Below are positions 45,863 to 53,629 of a DNA stretch of 64,000 bases, piece by piece. Every line of letters begins with the position of its first letter. Positions within the stretch are counted from its first letter, which is position 1. Source of the stretch: a virus; IMG/VR virus record IMGVR_UViG_3300042731_000990, positions 1 through 64,000 of that record; one strand, 5' to 3'. A model generated the notes under the pieces. The model had not been told where the DNA came from. It ran no database searches and saw nothing but the letters and a program-made list of their open reading frames with translations. Position numbers and translations under genes: made by a program.

Positions 45863-46054
45863 TTAATCAGCTAATACAACGTCAACAATCTTTGTTTCAG
45901 TTACTGATTTAACTTCAAAGTGGTATCCTTGTAGATGTGAAACAATCACTACTTCAGCATCTGTTACAGATACTGCTTCTACAATGTACTGTTCTGTGAC
46001 ACTACGGTCATCTTCATTTGTCCGTTTAATCTTCACGGAGTAATACTTCTTCAT
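45863..46054 (-). CDS. DUF4494-like small protein
   Basis: 63 residues. The pattern YYSVKIKRTNED, then VTEQYIVEAVSVTDAEVVIV and a closing FEVKSVTETKI matches DUF4494, a small beta-alpha-beta domain common in Bacteroidota and their phages; usual members are longer (about 100-150 residues), so this is a minimal form. Function is unknown. The start overlaps the end of the preceding gene (46026) by 29 bases in a different frame. It is the last gene of the minus-strand replication block before the structured convergent region. Confidence 0.6.
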   Translation of the reverse strand: MKKYYSVKIKRTNEDDRSVTEQYIVEAVSVTDAEVVIVSHLQGYHFEVKSVTETKIVDVVLAD

Positions 46055-46403
46055 CTTGAATTGTGTATTGGTTATTATTAGTGGAACGTAATTCTTTAAA
46101 TAGTGCTTCTATTAGTACTAGGTAATTAATGGCATCACCAAACTTTTCATCAATCATATCTTGATCAGGTATGATATCTTCACATTCATACTCTCCTATA
46201 ATTCTACGTATAGAGTATAAATGTTTTACTAAAAGCTCCCAAGCCACAGAGGTTGGTTCTTGATGCATACTAAAATCTGCTTGTTCTTTAAAGCTTTTTA
46301 AGGTGTCAGATTTTACACCATATTCTTTACCCTTAGATATAAGAACTTCTTTGCTCTTATAATATCTTTCAGTAAGTAATTTATTGAGTTCTTCAGTAGT
46401 CAT
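46026..46403 (-). CDS. Putative nucleotide-metabolism protein, all-alpha NTP-pyrophosphohydrolase-like
   Basis: 125 residues, helical. The key stretches are SDTLKSFKEQADF, SVAWELLVKHLYSIRRII and DEKFGDAINYLVLIEALFKE. The KH-x-(S)I and (E)K-x-GD-x-x-NYL motifs belong to a widespread family of small phage proteins that I place near the all-alpha (MazG-like) NTP pyrophosphohydrolases because of the EKxxDxxNY helix; the exact activity is unproven. The C-terminus is an unrelated acidic tail. It starts inside the end of the 53-residue gene upstream (overlap ATGACTACTGA), so the two are translationally coupled. Confidence 0.55.
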   Translation of the reverse strand: MTTEELNKLLTERYYKSKEVLISKGKEYGVKSDTLKSFKEQADFSMHQEPTSVAWELLVKHLYSIRRIIGEYECEDIIPDQDMIDEKFGDAINYLVLIEALFKELRSTNNNQYTIQDEEVLLRED

Positions 46404-46554
46404 GACTTTCTATGATTTGTACAACTTTAGACCAATAGGTATCCCCAAAAGGAGCCATAGCAATTATCTGTCTTACTTGTGTAAGTGCCTGATCTCTAGT
46501 CTTATAACGATCTATAAACTGTTTGGCTTTGAGTTTTGGATTTGGATATCCCAT
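46393..46554 (-). CDS. Small hypothetical protein, 53 residues
   Basis: ATG at 46554 (reverse strand) opens 53 codons to TGA at 46393-46395. The sequence is MGYPNPKLKAKQFIDRYKTR, then DQALTQVRQIIAMAPFGDTY and an end WSKVVQIIESHDY: basic, helical and of normal composition. Its last 11 bases contain the start of the next gene. Upstream is the divergent gap shared with the lipoprotein gene at 46601. No family is recognised. The coding potential and coupling make it credible. Confidence 0.6.
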   Translation of the reverse strand: MGYPNPKLKAKQFIDRYKTRDQALTQVRQIIAMAPFGDTYWSKVVQIIESHDY

Positions 46555-46556
46555 GA

Positions 46557-46580
46557 TTTTACAGTATCTTTATAGTGTAG
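46557..46580 (+). promoter_or_regulatory. Putative promoter element for the plus-strand lipoprotein
   Basis: TTTT (46557-46560) followed by GTATCTTTATAGTGTAG (46564-46580), 37 bases before the ATG at 46601. A TTG at 46542-46544 lies 20 bases ahead of the TAT. It is the closest match to the element at 20242. Confidence 0.5.
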
Positions 46581-46600
46581 TAACATTAAATTTACAAATT

Positions 46601-46762
46601 ATGCGGTACATATTTATCATACTTTTAGCATTATTTGTAACAGGTTGTGCAACATCTAGCACATCATCACAAGTTACGTATGAACCTGTTACTTATACAA
46701 ACTGTAATGACACTAATTGCGATTATTACGCAACAGTGCACCACCACATTAGCATTCAGTAA
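46601..46762 (+). CDS. Small lipoprotein, 53 residues
   Basis: The chosen ATG at 46601 gives a textbook lipoprotein signal: MRYIFIILLALFVTGC with lipobox VTGC and Cys16, followed by ATSSTSSQV. An in-frame ATG at 46523 would add 26 residues ahead of the signal and is unlikely. The mature peptide is Thr/Ser/Asn-rich and ends with a histidine cluster (YYATVHHHISIQ), which could bind metal. It is a lone plus-strand gene within the minus-strand block, with its own promoter-like element and terminator, as seen for moron genes. A cell-surface role such as superinfection exclusion is a guess. Confidence 0.65.
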   Translation: MRYIFIILLALFVTGCATSSTSSQVTYEPVTYTNCNDTNCDYYATVHHHISIQ

Positions 46763-46787
46763 GACATAGGGTCTGAGCCCTATATCT
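46762..46787. terminator. Bidirectional hairpin between convergent genes
   Basis: AGACATAGGG (46762-46771) pairs with CCCTATATCT (46778-46787), a 10-bp stem with one G-T pair and a 6-base loop. It serves the lipoprotein gene (ends 46762) and the minus-strand gene ending at 46804. Confidence 0.75.
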
Positions 46788-46803
46788 ACTGACATTCACT
46801 CTG

Positions 46804-47637
46804 TTAAAGTAAATCAAATAAGTCTGTAGGCTCCTCTTGAACTTGAGGAGTTTCTACAGCTTTAACTGTTGGTACAACTTCTTGAATGATAGTTGACGGA
46901 ACAGGGTTCTCAATAACTTCTGTTGTCTGACTATTTATACAGTCGCTGAATATTCTATTCAGCTCCACATGTTTATCAGTAAAAGACATTGGACTCTGAT
47001 CTTTTAGGGCATGGGTCATGTGGTTGTATAAATGCCAAGCACTATTAGTATCACCTGAGTATTGATACGTTGGGCTTTCAATTTCATTACGTACAATACT
47101 TAACTGGTGATTACCAAGAACATTGTCCATGAATACTTTACCAATGATTTCATTTCTTAGTGAATCATTAAGTTCAGTTTCAATCATCTTATTCTTGTTA
47201 TCAATAAGCTCTTTAAAGATTATACGAGCATTAGTGATTTGATCATTAATACTTGCCATTGCTTCTTGATGTGCATTACCCAAATGTTTTCTGCTGTATT
47301 CTCCATACTTGGCACTGAGCATTCCGTTTAAACAAACAGTAACATAGGCTCCTACACCAGAGGAGAACTTACGTTGTTTGTTGTAACTATTTACCCAAGC
47401 AAACATCATTTGAATATCTGGATCTGTTTCTGATCTCAGTAAGTGCTGACCTAAAGCAATCTGACCATTGCCAGTTGACTTATAGATACTCTTAGTAATC
47501 TCAATACCCTGATTGTCTAGGGCTTTCTTTACTTCTGTTACAATATCCTTGTGTGGTATTGCTGCGTACCTGCCACCATGTGTGGGTACAGGAATGTTGA
47601 ACAACTCTACGTTGTCAATAAATTTAGTCTTTCTCAT
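46804..47637 (-). CDS. DUF932-like phage protein
   Basis: 277 residues. The stretch FSSGVGAYVTVCLNGMLSAK, then YGEYSRKHLGNAHQEAMASI resembles the core of DUF932 (phage/plasmid-like proteins), where a V-C-x-N-G/L motif is followed by a RKHxG motif. The C-terminal 45 residues are a Pro/Val/Glu-rich tail ending in DLFDLL, an acidic hydrophobic tip like those that recruit partners in SSB proteins. Its start overlaps the polymerase stop by ATGA (47634-47637), so it is coupled to the DNA polymerase and probably has a role in replication. Activity is unknown. Confidence 0.6.
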   Translation of the reverse strand: MRKTKFIDNVELFNIPVPTHGGRYAAIPHKDIVTEVKKALDNQGIEITKSIYKSTGNGQIALGQHLLRSETDPDIQMMFAWVNSYNKQRKFSSGVGAYVTVCLNGMLSAKYGEYSRKHLGNAHQEAMASINDQITNARIIFKELIDNKNKMIETELNDSLRNEIIGKVFMDNVLGNHQLSIVRNEIESPTYQYSGDTNSAWHLYNHMTHALKDQSPMSFTDKHVELNRIFSDCINSQTTEVIENPVPSTIIQEVVPTVKAVETPQVQEEPTDLFDLL

Positions 47638-49649
47638 AGGAATAACGTATACTGGTTAGTGCCTTCTATCTTTTTAATTTCGGCATCTATCTTGCTCAGA
47701 TAGAATTGGTAATTAATATTATAGTCAGCGATTGATTTTTCTTCAAACAGGTTGAAGACTGTTGTGTAATAAGGCCCTGCTTGTACTTGCTCCATTTTAT
47801 CAGGATTCTCTTTGCTATGTTTAAATAGCTTTCCTCCTTTATTACTAATATAGAAACGAGTAACTTTTTGCTCCTTTGTCTTTTTGGTAGTACCAGTTGA
47901 CAGATCTAGATAATGACAATATAGATCTTGTTTTCTATTGATTCTAACACCACCACAAAAATCAAAGATATTGTGATTGGTATAGATATACTTCTCTGGT
48001 AGTATACCGTGCACAAAGTAGTTGAATACAGCTTTCTTTATTACGAGGTATGATTTGTTCTTATGTAACGCAAGGTCATTAAACTCAAATCTACCTTTAC
48101 ATTTAGCAGGTGCGTAACCAAACCCTTCAGATGTAATTTTAAACAACCAAAACGGGTTATCTTTCTTTAGCTTATCCCATGTTTCCTTGTCAGTGTACTT
48201 GTAATCATAGACAGCAATGTAATTGTTTACATCTGCTAGCACAAGCTTTTGGTAAGTATCATGTTCAAGCTGGAGATTGGTTAAGTCTTCCCACTCTTTA
48301 CATATCTCATAGTAAGTATCTACGTATTTACGAGGTATCAATGTTTCTAGACCGTCAGTATTCTGCATAAGAGGAATACAATCTGGTATCCGTTCAATGA
48401 TCATCTCATATAACATAGATAGACTAAGCTGACCATTCATTGTGATCTTCATAGTTAGTTCTGGATCGTACAAATAACTATTCTTGTCATTACTAAGCCC
48501 GTAAGTAGAGTTTAGAATAATCTTGTAGACGTAGTTTGTAGGATCAGACTTTGGAATTTTCTTTCTTTCATCAAAGAACCATTCATACTGCTCACAAAAT
48601 TGTTCAGTAGGAATATGTTCAGGTGACCATTTATTTCTAATAGCCAGGTTAGGATAGAAAGAAGTAACATCTGAAGACATAATGATCATCTCATCATTAC
48701 TTTCATACACCCCTGCAGATCTAGCACCATGAATACCTCCTAAACCATAGTCAGTAGTACATCCCATATGATTAATGCGATGTTTAAAACCTCCTTTGGT
48801 TTGATCTACCATGATAATAAGATCTTCAAAGACTTTAAGAACTGATTTAAAGATTGGACTGGTAAACTTCACGTACGGAAGTATGATGTTTTTTACTTTA
48901 ATCATTTCCTTTTTAATAGGTTTGAGTCTCTTAATATCCTGTTTAGGTTTATTAAGTTTCTTACCTAAGAAGTAAGCAAATAGTTCTTTACTTATCCGGG
49001 GTTCACTAGCACTGTATAAAGAAATCTTGTATGTATTACTTAACTGCATACGTAACTGAATTAGCTTTTTGCTTTTATGAGCTAAGCTTTTAGTTGATGC
49101 TACATCATTGACACAGTAAGAAAGAACCTCCTGGATCTGTTCTTTAGTATCAATAGTGTCAAGAAAATCAATGTCTGATTCTTTTAAATTATGCCAGTCT
49201 GTGGTAAACTGGGTCCACTTAAGAGAGGCCCTTTTTGCAAGGTTATCCCAGTGGTTCAGTTTGAAGATGTCTAATTGTCTAGTCTTCATTTTGTATTCAC
49301 TGTAAGGAAGTCTGAAGTTTTCATCATTCCTTCCATTAATGATCTGACTAGATTTAATAAACAACTTAGAGCATACCTGATGTGGTGCAAGAGCGGTAAA
49401 GTGTTTGTGTGAATCTAATATGTATTCAATGATTTGAGCATCATAGTCAAGATTATTAAAGCCTACAAACCAGCTTTGATTCTTAACCTCTCTTCTCATA
49501 AATTTAATTAGATCTTGGTAATCATCTACCATGTGATGTATGATGAAGTATTCTCTTTCTTCTTCATGGTAGTCTTCAAATACTACACAGAAAAAGTTTT
49601 GAAATACCTCTATATCATATACCCATATTCTTCCTTTGCTATCACTCAT
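47634..49649 (-). CDS. Family B DNA polymerase
   Basis: 671 residues. The 3'-5' exonuclease has ExoI VYDIEVF (about 9-15), ExoII GFNNLDYDAQII (about 62-73) and ExoIII YCVNDVASTK (about 172-181). The polymerase has motif A SSDVTSFYPNLA (about 322-333), motif B KIILNSTYGL (about 377-386) and motif C as NTDGLE (about 430), where the usual first Asp of DTD is Asn. This variant occurs in other phage PolB proteins. Compact size suggests a replicative phage enzyme of the type in crAss-like phages; there is no sign of a terminal-protein region. It overlaps both neighbouring genes by 4 bases. Confidence 0.9.
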   Translation of the reverse strand: MSDSKGRIWVYDIEVFQNFFCVVFEDYHEEEREYFIIHHMVDDYQDLIKFMRREVKNQSWFVGFNNLDYDAQIIEYILDSHKHFTALAPHQVCSKLFIKSSQIINGRNDENFRLPYSEYKMKTRQLDIFKLNHWDNLAKRASLKWTQFTTDWHNLKESDIDFLDTIDTKEQIQEVLSYCVNDVASTKSLAHKSKKLIQLRMQLSNTYKISLYSASEPRISKELFAYFLGKKLNKPKQDIKRLKPIKKEMIKVKNIILPYVKFTSPIFKSVLKVFEDLIIMVDQTKGGFKHRINHMGCTTDYGLGGIHGARSAGVYESNDEMIIMSSDVTSFYPNLAIRNKWSPEHIPTEQFCEQYEWFFDERKKIPKSDPTNYVYKIILNSTYGLSNDKNSYLYDPELTMKITMNGQLSLSMLYEMIIERIPDCIPLMQNTDGLETLIPRKYVDTYYEICKEWEDLTNLQLEHDTYQKLVLADVNNYIAVYDYKYTDKETWDKLKKDNPFWLFKITSEGFGYAPAKCKGRFEFNDLALHKNKSYLVIKKAVFNYFVHGILPEKYIYTNHNIFDFCGGVRINRKQDLYCHYLDLSTGTTKKTKEQKVTRFYISNKGGKLFKHSKENPDKMEQVQAGPYYTTVFNLFEEKSIADYNINYQFYLSKIDAEIKKIEGTNQYTLFL

Positions 49650-50200
49650 AATATAATGTTTACAGGTTGCAGCGTAAGAGTTTCTTTATTTGTATCTAAC
49701 AGTGGACACAGCTCTCCAGTTGCTTTTAACTCATCAACATCCATAAATAAAAGTTTAGAGTATAGATCAAAATATCTCTCTGGATACAGATAACTGTTCA
49801 TCCAGTGAAATGCTTGAGATTTAGTGTTCATATTAAAGTATTTAAGAATCTTGTCTTTATTAGCTGTACTCATTTGGCTGTAGTGACTATCTAAGAAATG
49901 ATGATAGTCTTCTACAAATGATTCTAAACTAAAGACATATGCTACTTTATTATTAGATAAATAGTGAAAGTCTACAAAGTGAAGATTATAGAATAATATA
50001 GATTTCTCAAAATCGCGGTACTCCTGACTGTTTACCAAGTTGTAAACACAAATAAGGACATCATCATAAAATTTATAATGTTCCTCCCAAGAAGTAAAAG
50101 TATTCTCAGGTTTGTATTTAACAGATTTCTTAATGCCCAGTAAAGGATACAGGAATGTCTTAGACTTTTGAAAGAATTCCTTCTGCAATTTTGTTATCAT
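49646..50200 (-). CDS. Hypothetical protein between nuclease and DNA polymerase
   Basis: 184 residues, rich in Phe, Tyr, His and Lys and mostly helical (TSWEEHYKFYDDVLICVYNL, then FVEDYHHFLDSHYSQMSTAN). No motif is recognised. It overlaps the nuclease gene stop (ATGA, 50197-50200) and the polymerase start (49646-49649), so all three should be made together, which suggests a replication or repair role. No membrane segment or signal peptide. Confidence 0.6.
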   Translation of the reverse strand: MITKLQKEFFQKSKTFLYPLLGIKKSVKYKPENTFTSWEEHYKFYDDVLICVYNLVNSQEYRDFEKSILFYNLHFVDFHYLSNNKVAYVFSLESFVEDYHHFLDSHYSQMSTANKDKILKYFNMNTKSQAFHWMNSYLYPERYFDLYSKLLFMDVDELKATGELCPLLDTNKETLTLQPVNIIL

Positions 50201-51168
50201 AAATACACTCTGCCGGTTCTTAGTTCATATGGTAGACTAAAGTTACGGTTACTGATATGCCATTCTACTGCATCAAAGACTTTGAATGCATCATCTAATA
50301 GCTCTATAACTCTATCATGGTTGAAGCTAAAGATACAAACTTGCTGGTATTTATCAATGACAATGAAATTAAATTCTACATCATACGAGGAGTATTCTGG
50401 TAGACTAGCTAAGGCCATGTAACTATACATACCTGCTTGCAGATCATAGTTGTAATAAGTAACAGTGTCTTTAAACTCTTTGACAGTTTTACCTGTGGTT
50501 TTAATATCATTAATAACAATCTTCTTGTTATTATGATCTACGACAAGGTTGTCAATAAATCCACGGATGTTAAAACTATATTCTTTAAGTTCAGTAGTCA
50601 TCATTATCTCTGATTCAGAAGATAAATTGAATCCACTCTCACCTATTCTAAGTAAGTCCATAACACCTGGTGAAGACTTTAGTATTTCAGCATAGTTCTT
50701 ACACTTGTCATAAGTGTCTTGGTCAACTACATCTTTACCTTTACTATTCCGGAGGTACTTAAAGTATTCAACGGACTCGTAGGTAAGAACCTTTTCTAGA
50801 CGTTTACTATCTTCTTTGTAAGACTGATAGAGGTTACGGTCAATCAAGGTTTGTAGAATCAAAGTTTTATGATCAGCTAAGTTATCTGAAGCACTATCAT
50901 CTAGATTAATGTGTATATGAAACAAAAGTTTAGCTACGTTATCTGTAGGAGTTTTAGAGGGGCTCACTACAAAGTTCTTTAGCAAGTTCTCTTCTTCAAG
51001 TATAAGGAGGTGTACAAGCTTACCTTCTATAAGATGAGGTTCTAACTTCTCTTCACGTTCATCTTCTAAATAATGTTTCTGAAACAGTACTGGTGAGAAC
51101 AGTAGTTTGTTAATACCGCTGTAGCTCAAGACAGGATTGTCAAAGTAAGGATGATTAGATAAATCCAT
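50197..51168 (-). CDS. PD-(D/E)XK exonuclease, Cas4/RecE-like
   Basis: 323 residues. The N-terminus SYSGINKLLFSPVLFQKHYL and GKLVHLLILE follow the helical start of RecB/Cas4-family nucleases (GxxxHxxxxE: Gly49, His53). The core is GFIDNLVVDHNNKKIVINDI, then KTTGK, giving the catalytic D...D-x-K set, with the downstream YDLQAGMY (Q-x-x-x-Y). It is likely a 5'-3' exonuclease producing ssDNA for the Sak4-like/SSB annealing or recombination set encoded at 57-59 kb. No iron-sulfur cysteine cluster is seen. An inverted-repeat region lies 36-67 bases upstream, suggesting its own promoter. Confidence 0.8.
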   Translation of the reverse strand: MDLSNHPYFDNPVLSYSGINKLLFSPVLFQKHYLEDEREEKLEPHLIEGKLVHLLILEEENLLKNFVVSPSKTPTDNVAKLLFHIHINLDDSASDNLADHKTLILQTLIDRNLYQSYKEDSKRLEKVLTYESVEYFKYLRNSKGKDVVDQDTYDKCKNYAEILKSSPGVMDLLRIGESGFNLSSESEIMMTTELKEYSFNIRGFIDNLVVDHNNKKIVINDIKTTGKTVKEFKDTVTYYNYDLQAGMYSYMALASLPEYSSYDVEFNFIVIDKYQQVCIFSFNHDRVIELLDDAFKVFDAVEWHISNRNFSLPYELRTGRVYL

Positions 51169-51203
51169 AAATGTTAAGTTGTTTAATAGGTTAAAGATTG
51201 ATT

Positions 51204-51235
51204 CGGATTTTATTCCGGTTTTAACCTGGTTAAAA
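51204..51235 (-). promoter_or_regulatory. Adjacent inverted repeats upstream of the nuclease-polymerase operon
   Basis: CGGA (51204-51207)/TCCG (51214-51217) and TTTTAAC (51219-51225)/GTTAAAA (51229-51235) lie side by side in the 130-base gap before the start at 51168. Their place fits an operator or promoter-proximal element. Confidence 0.4.
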
Positions 51236-51256
51236 ATAATCTACGTGGTTGATTAA

Positions 51257-51289
51257 GGGGGATAATGACAATAGTGACAAAAATCCCCC
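51257..51289 (-). terminator. Hairpin downstream of the 377-residue gene
   Basis: GGGGGAT (51257-51263) pairs with ATCCCCC (51283-51289), 7 bp, ten bases beyond the stop at 51299. No long T-run follows on the minus strand, so it is a moderate terminator. Confidence 0.6.
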
Positions 51290-51298
51290 TCATAAAAA

Positions 51299-52432
51299 TC
51301 ATTCTTCTTTGTAATCTATTGTGATGTCAAAGTATTTTGTAAATTCAGCTTGTCTGAACGTGTAATGTAATCTGTGATTGTATTCATTTATAATACTTTT
51401 AATAAGATTACTTTTCATGTCATTAGGAAGTTCAATACCTTCTTTCTTATACCAATCTAGTAAGTGAGCTGTAGGTGTCTCATCCCATTCATTAATGTTT
51501 AGTTGCCTAAATATATTTCTCACATTCTTAAATCTATTGTAGTCTCTAAGAGAACTTAAAGCTTGTGTAAGTATGTAGTAAGAATAAGGTTTGGCAGCAT
51601 CAGAATAGAAATCACTTTCTGCAAATACAGTGGCACCCATAAGCCTATCTTCTTCTACAGGAGATTTAAGTAATTTAATAATCATATCAGCAGTATCCAT
51701 GTTAATTGGTTCTCTGTTAGCATGAGTTTCTACAAAGTCCTCTTCAATGTATACTTGTTTACCATTCTTTAAATGGTGATACAAAGCTTCCATAATTCCA
51801 CCTGCTACAAATACGGTATCAGTAGATTGTTCATAGTCTTTACTTGTAGAAGTAAGTGTTTCTTCAAGACATTGATCAAATACATTTTTACTTTTACTCC
51901 ACCAACTGGCGCGTAAAAGTTTTTTAGTATCATGACCAAAGAAATCTTCTAGACTTTTACCAGCAGTGTATTCATTACAGTATAGATTAGAATGTACTAG
52001 TTGACCAGATTCAGGTTTGTATAGTCTATCATTATATACTTTAGGTAACTTAGGAATAACAATAATATCTGCAGTAGACATTTTTCTAACACGTTTACAA
52101 TTATGCTCATGAAGCATTTGTGTAAAGTTTTGAGAAGGTGTGCTCAGGTCTTTCATAAAGTATACTGTTTGACCTTTCTGCATTTTTGTAGTGTTATTAT
52201 TAAAAACACCTTGAAGTTTGTCATATTTGTCTCTATTGATCTCATAGAATAATTCAGCTCTGTAGCTGTACTTATTCTCACGTTCACTGTTGTAGACAAT
52301 TAAAGTACTAGGATAGGTCCCCAAGCTTTTTACAGCTTGAGGATCTTCCACTTTATAATTACTTTCAACTGGATAGAAACGACCTACGATTGTTCCTTGC
52401 CAGTTGGTTTCTTTAGATGTTATCGCTTTCAT
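51299..52432 (-). CDS. Hypothetical partner of the MoxR/VWA pair
   Basis: 377 residues with no motif that I recognise. The N-terminal 120 residues are beta-rich (WQGTIVGRFYPVESNYKVED), the centre is mixed, and the C-terminal 200 residues are helical (VEEDRLMGATVFAESDFYSD, then FRQAEFTKYFDITIDY). It is encoded one base overlapped with the MoxR ATPase stop, so it is in the same operon as the ATPase and VWA protein. It may be a substrate or adaptor for them; this is inferred from the operon only. No signal peptide or transmembrane helix. Confidence 0.6.
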   Translation of the reverse strand: MKAITSKETNWQGTIVGRFYPVESNYKVEDPQAVKSLGTYPSTLIVYNSERENKYSYRAELFYEINRDKYDKLQGVFNNNTTKMQKGQTVYFMKDLSTPSQNFTQMLHEHNCKRVRKMSTADIIVIPKLPKVYNDRLYKPESGQLVHSNLYCNEYTAGKSLEDFFGHDTKKLLRASWWSKSKNVFDQCLEETLTSTSKDYEQSTDTVFVAGGIMEALYHHLKNGKQVYIEEDFVETHANREPINMDTADMIIKLLKSPVEEDRLMGATVFAESDFYSDAAKPYSYYILTQALSSLRDYNRFKNVRNIFRQLNINEWDETPTAHLLDWYKKEGIELPNDMKSNLIKSIINEYNHRLHYTFRQAEFTKYFDITIDYKEE

Positions 52433-53628
52433 TATGATACAGTCATTTTAACAATGTCAGGATTCATCATTAATTTCTGGAACTTATTACGGTTACCATT
52501 AATGATTTCTCTAACCATTGTGTATTTTAAGTCATTAGTAAATACTTCATCTGTAAAGATGTTACTGAGTCTTTCAATGATCTTCTTATTTACAGCAGTT
52601 TTATCTGCTTCAACAAGATTGTAATTGATAAGTCTGCGGGCAATAACAGAAGCAATATCTGCACGGTATGTCTCTTCTTTACCAATAGCTTTAGTTAATA
52701 CAGCTTTAGTATTAGACCACTCATCCATTTCCATAATTTGCTTAGGGGTAACTAGTTTATCTAAACGATTATTAATAAACGTAGTAAAGAGTGTAGCAAA
52801 TTCATCACCTACAGAACCTTCACCAATCATTTGAATAAGAGGTAATTGTTCTTCAAAGTTTTGAATAGTACTAATAGCATTAAAGAAAGTAGTGATAGAT
52901 CTTGCGTTAGTTTCCTGAGTTACAAGCTCTGGGTGCATCAATAAGAAGTTAATACAACGGCCATCAATACCATCTTGTTCTGCCCATCTAGCCCAGCACT
53001 CAATGTCAAAGGTTAGATTGGTAGAAATGAAACGAGTCTTTTGAGCTGAATCTAGAGAGTTAACAATGTAGTCTCCGTTATCAGGATTACTGGTTAGAAG
53101 AATAGTCCATCCTTTAGGTAGTGACCAAGAGATGTAAGTTTGTCTGTCTACCAACTCCATAACTGCTTGAATGAAACGTTGATCAGCTCTATTCCAGTCA
53201 TCTAGAATAAGAATACCACCGTTTTCTTTATTAGCAATCCATTCTGGTGCAGCATAAGACATACGCTTTTTACCAGTAGCTAAGAACCCTGCATCAAGAT
53301 ACTGAGTAATAGATACTTCATCTACCCATTTAGTCTGAGGTGTTTGACCAGACTTTAGTGTAGAAGGTTTTTGTTGGATCTCAAATTGTCTAACAGGATA
53401 ACCAACCAAGTCACCAATCTCTTCTATCTGTGCCAAGTTAAGTTTAACACAATCTAACTCATGTTCTTCAGCTACTTGCAATACAGTAGAAGTTTTACCA
53501 ATACCTGACTCACCTACTACCTCTACAGCTGTAGGAATCTTGTTGTTTTCCTGAAGTCTTTTATTGTTTTCAATAATGTGAGCTAAGAAATCTTTTAGTT
53601 CATTAATGTTAAGTTGAGTAGTTGCCAT
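52432..53628 (-). CDS. MoxR-like AAA+ ATPase
   Basis: 398 residues. The AAA+ core has Walker A EVVGESGIGKTST (about 35-47), Walker B GILILDDWNRAD (about 134-145) with a following Q-rich region (RFIQAVMELVDRQTYIS), and sensor-1 LLTSNPDNGDYIV (about 167-179). The IxLDDxNRA form and the QAVMELVD helix are typical of MoxR/RavA-type ATPases, which act with VWA proteins to remodel or insert cofactors in target complexes. The gene sits one base from the VWA gene, the usual pairing. It may remodel a phage or host complex; target unknown. Confidence 0.85.
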   Translation of the reverse strand: MATTQLNINELKDFLAHIIENNKRLQENNKIPTAVEVVGESGIGKTSTVLQVAEEHELDCVKLNLAQIEEIGDLVGYPVRQFEIQQKPSTLKSGQTPQTKWVDEVSITQYLDAGFLATGKKRMSYAAPEWIANKENGGILILDDWNRADQRFIQAVMELVDRQTYISWSLPKGWTILLTSNPDNGDYIVNSLDSAQKTRFISTNLTFDIECWARWAEQDGIDGRCINFLLMHPELVTQETNARSITTFFNAISTIQNFEEQLPLIQMIGEGSVGDEFATLFTTFINNRLDKLVTPKQIMEMDEWSNTKAVLTKAIGKEETYRADIASVIARRLINYNLVEADKTAVNKKIIERLSNIFTDEVFTNDLKYTMVREIINGNRNKFQKLMMNPDIVKMTVS

Positions 53629-53629
53629 A

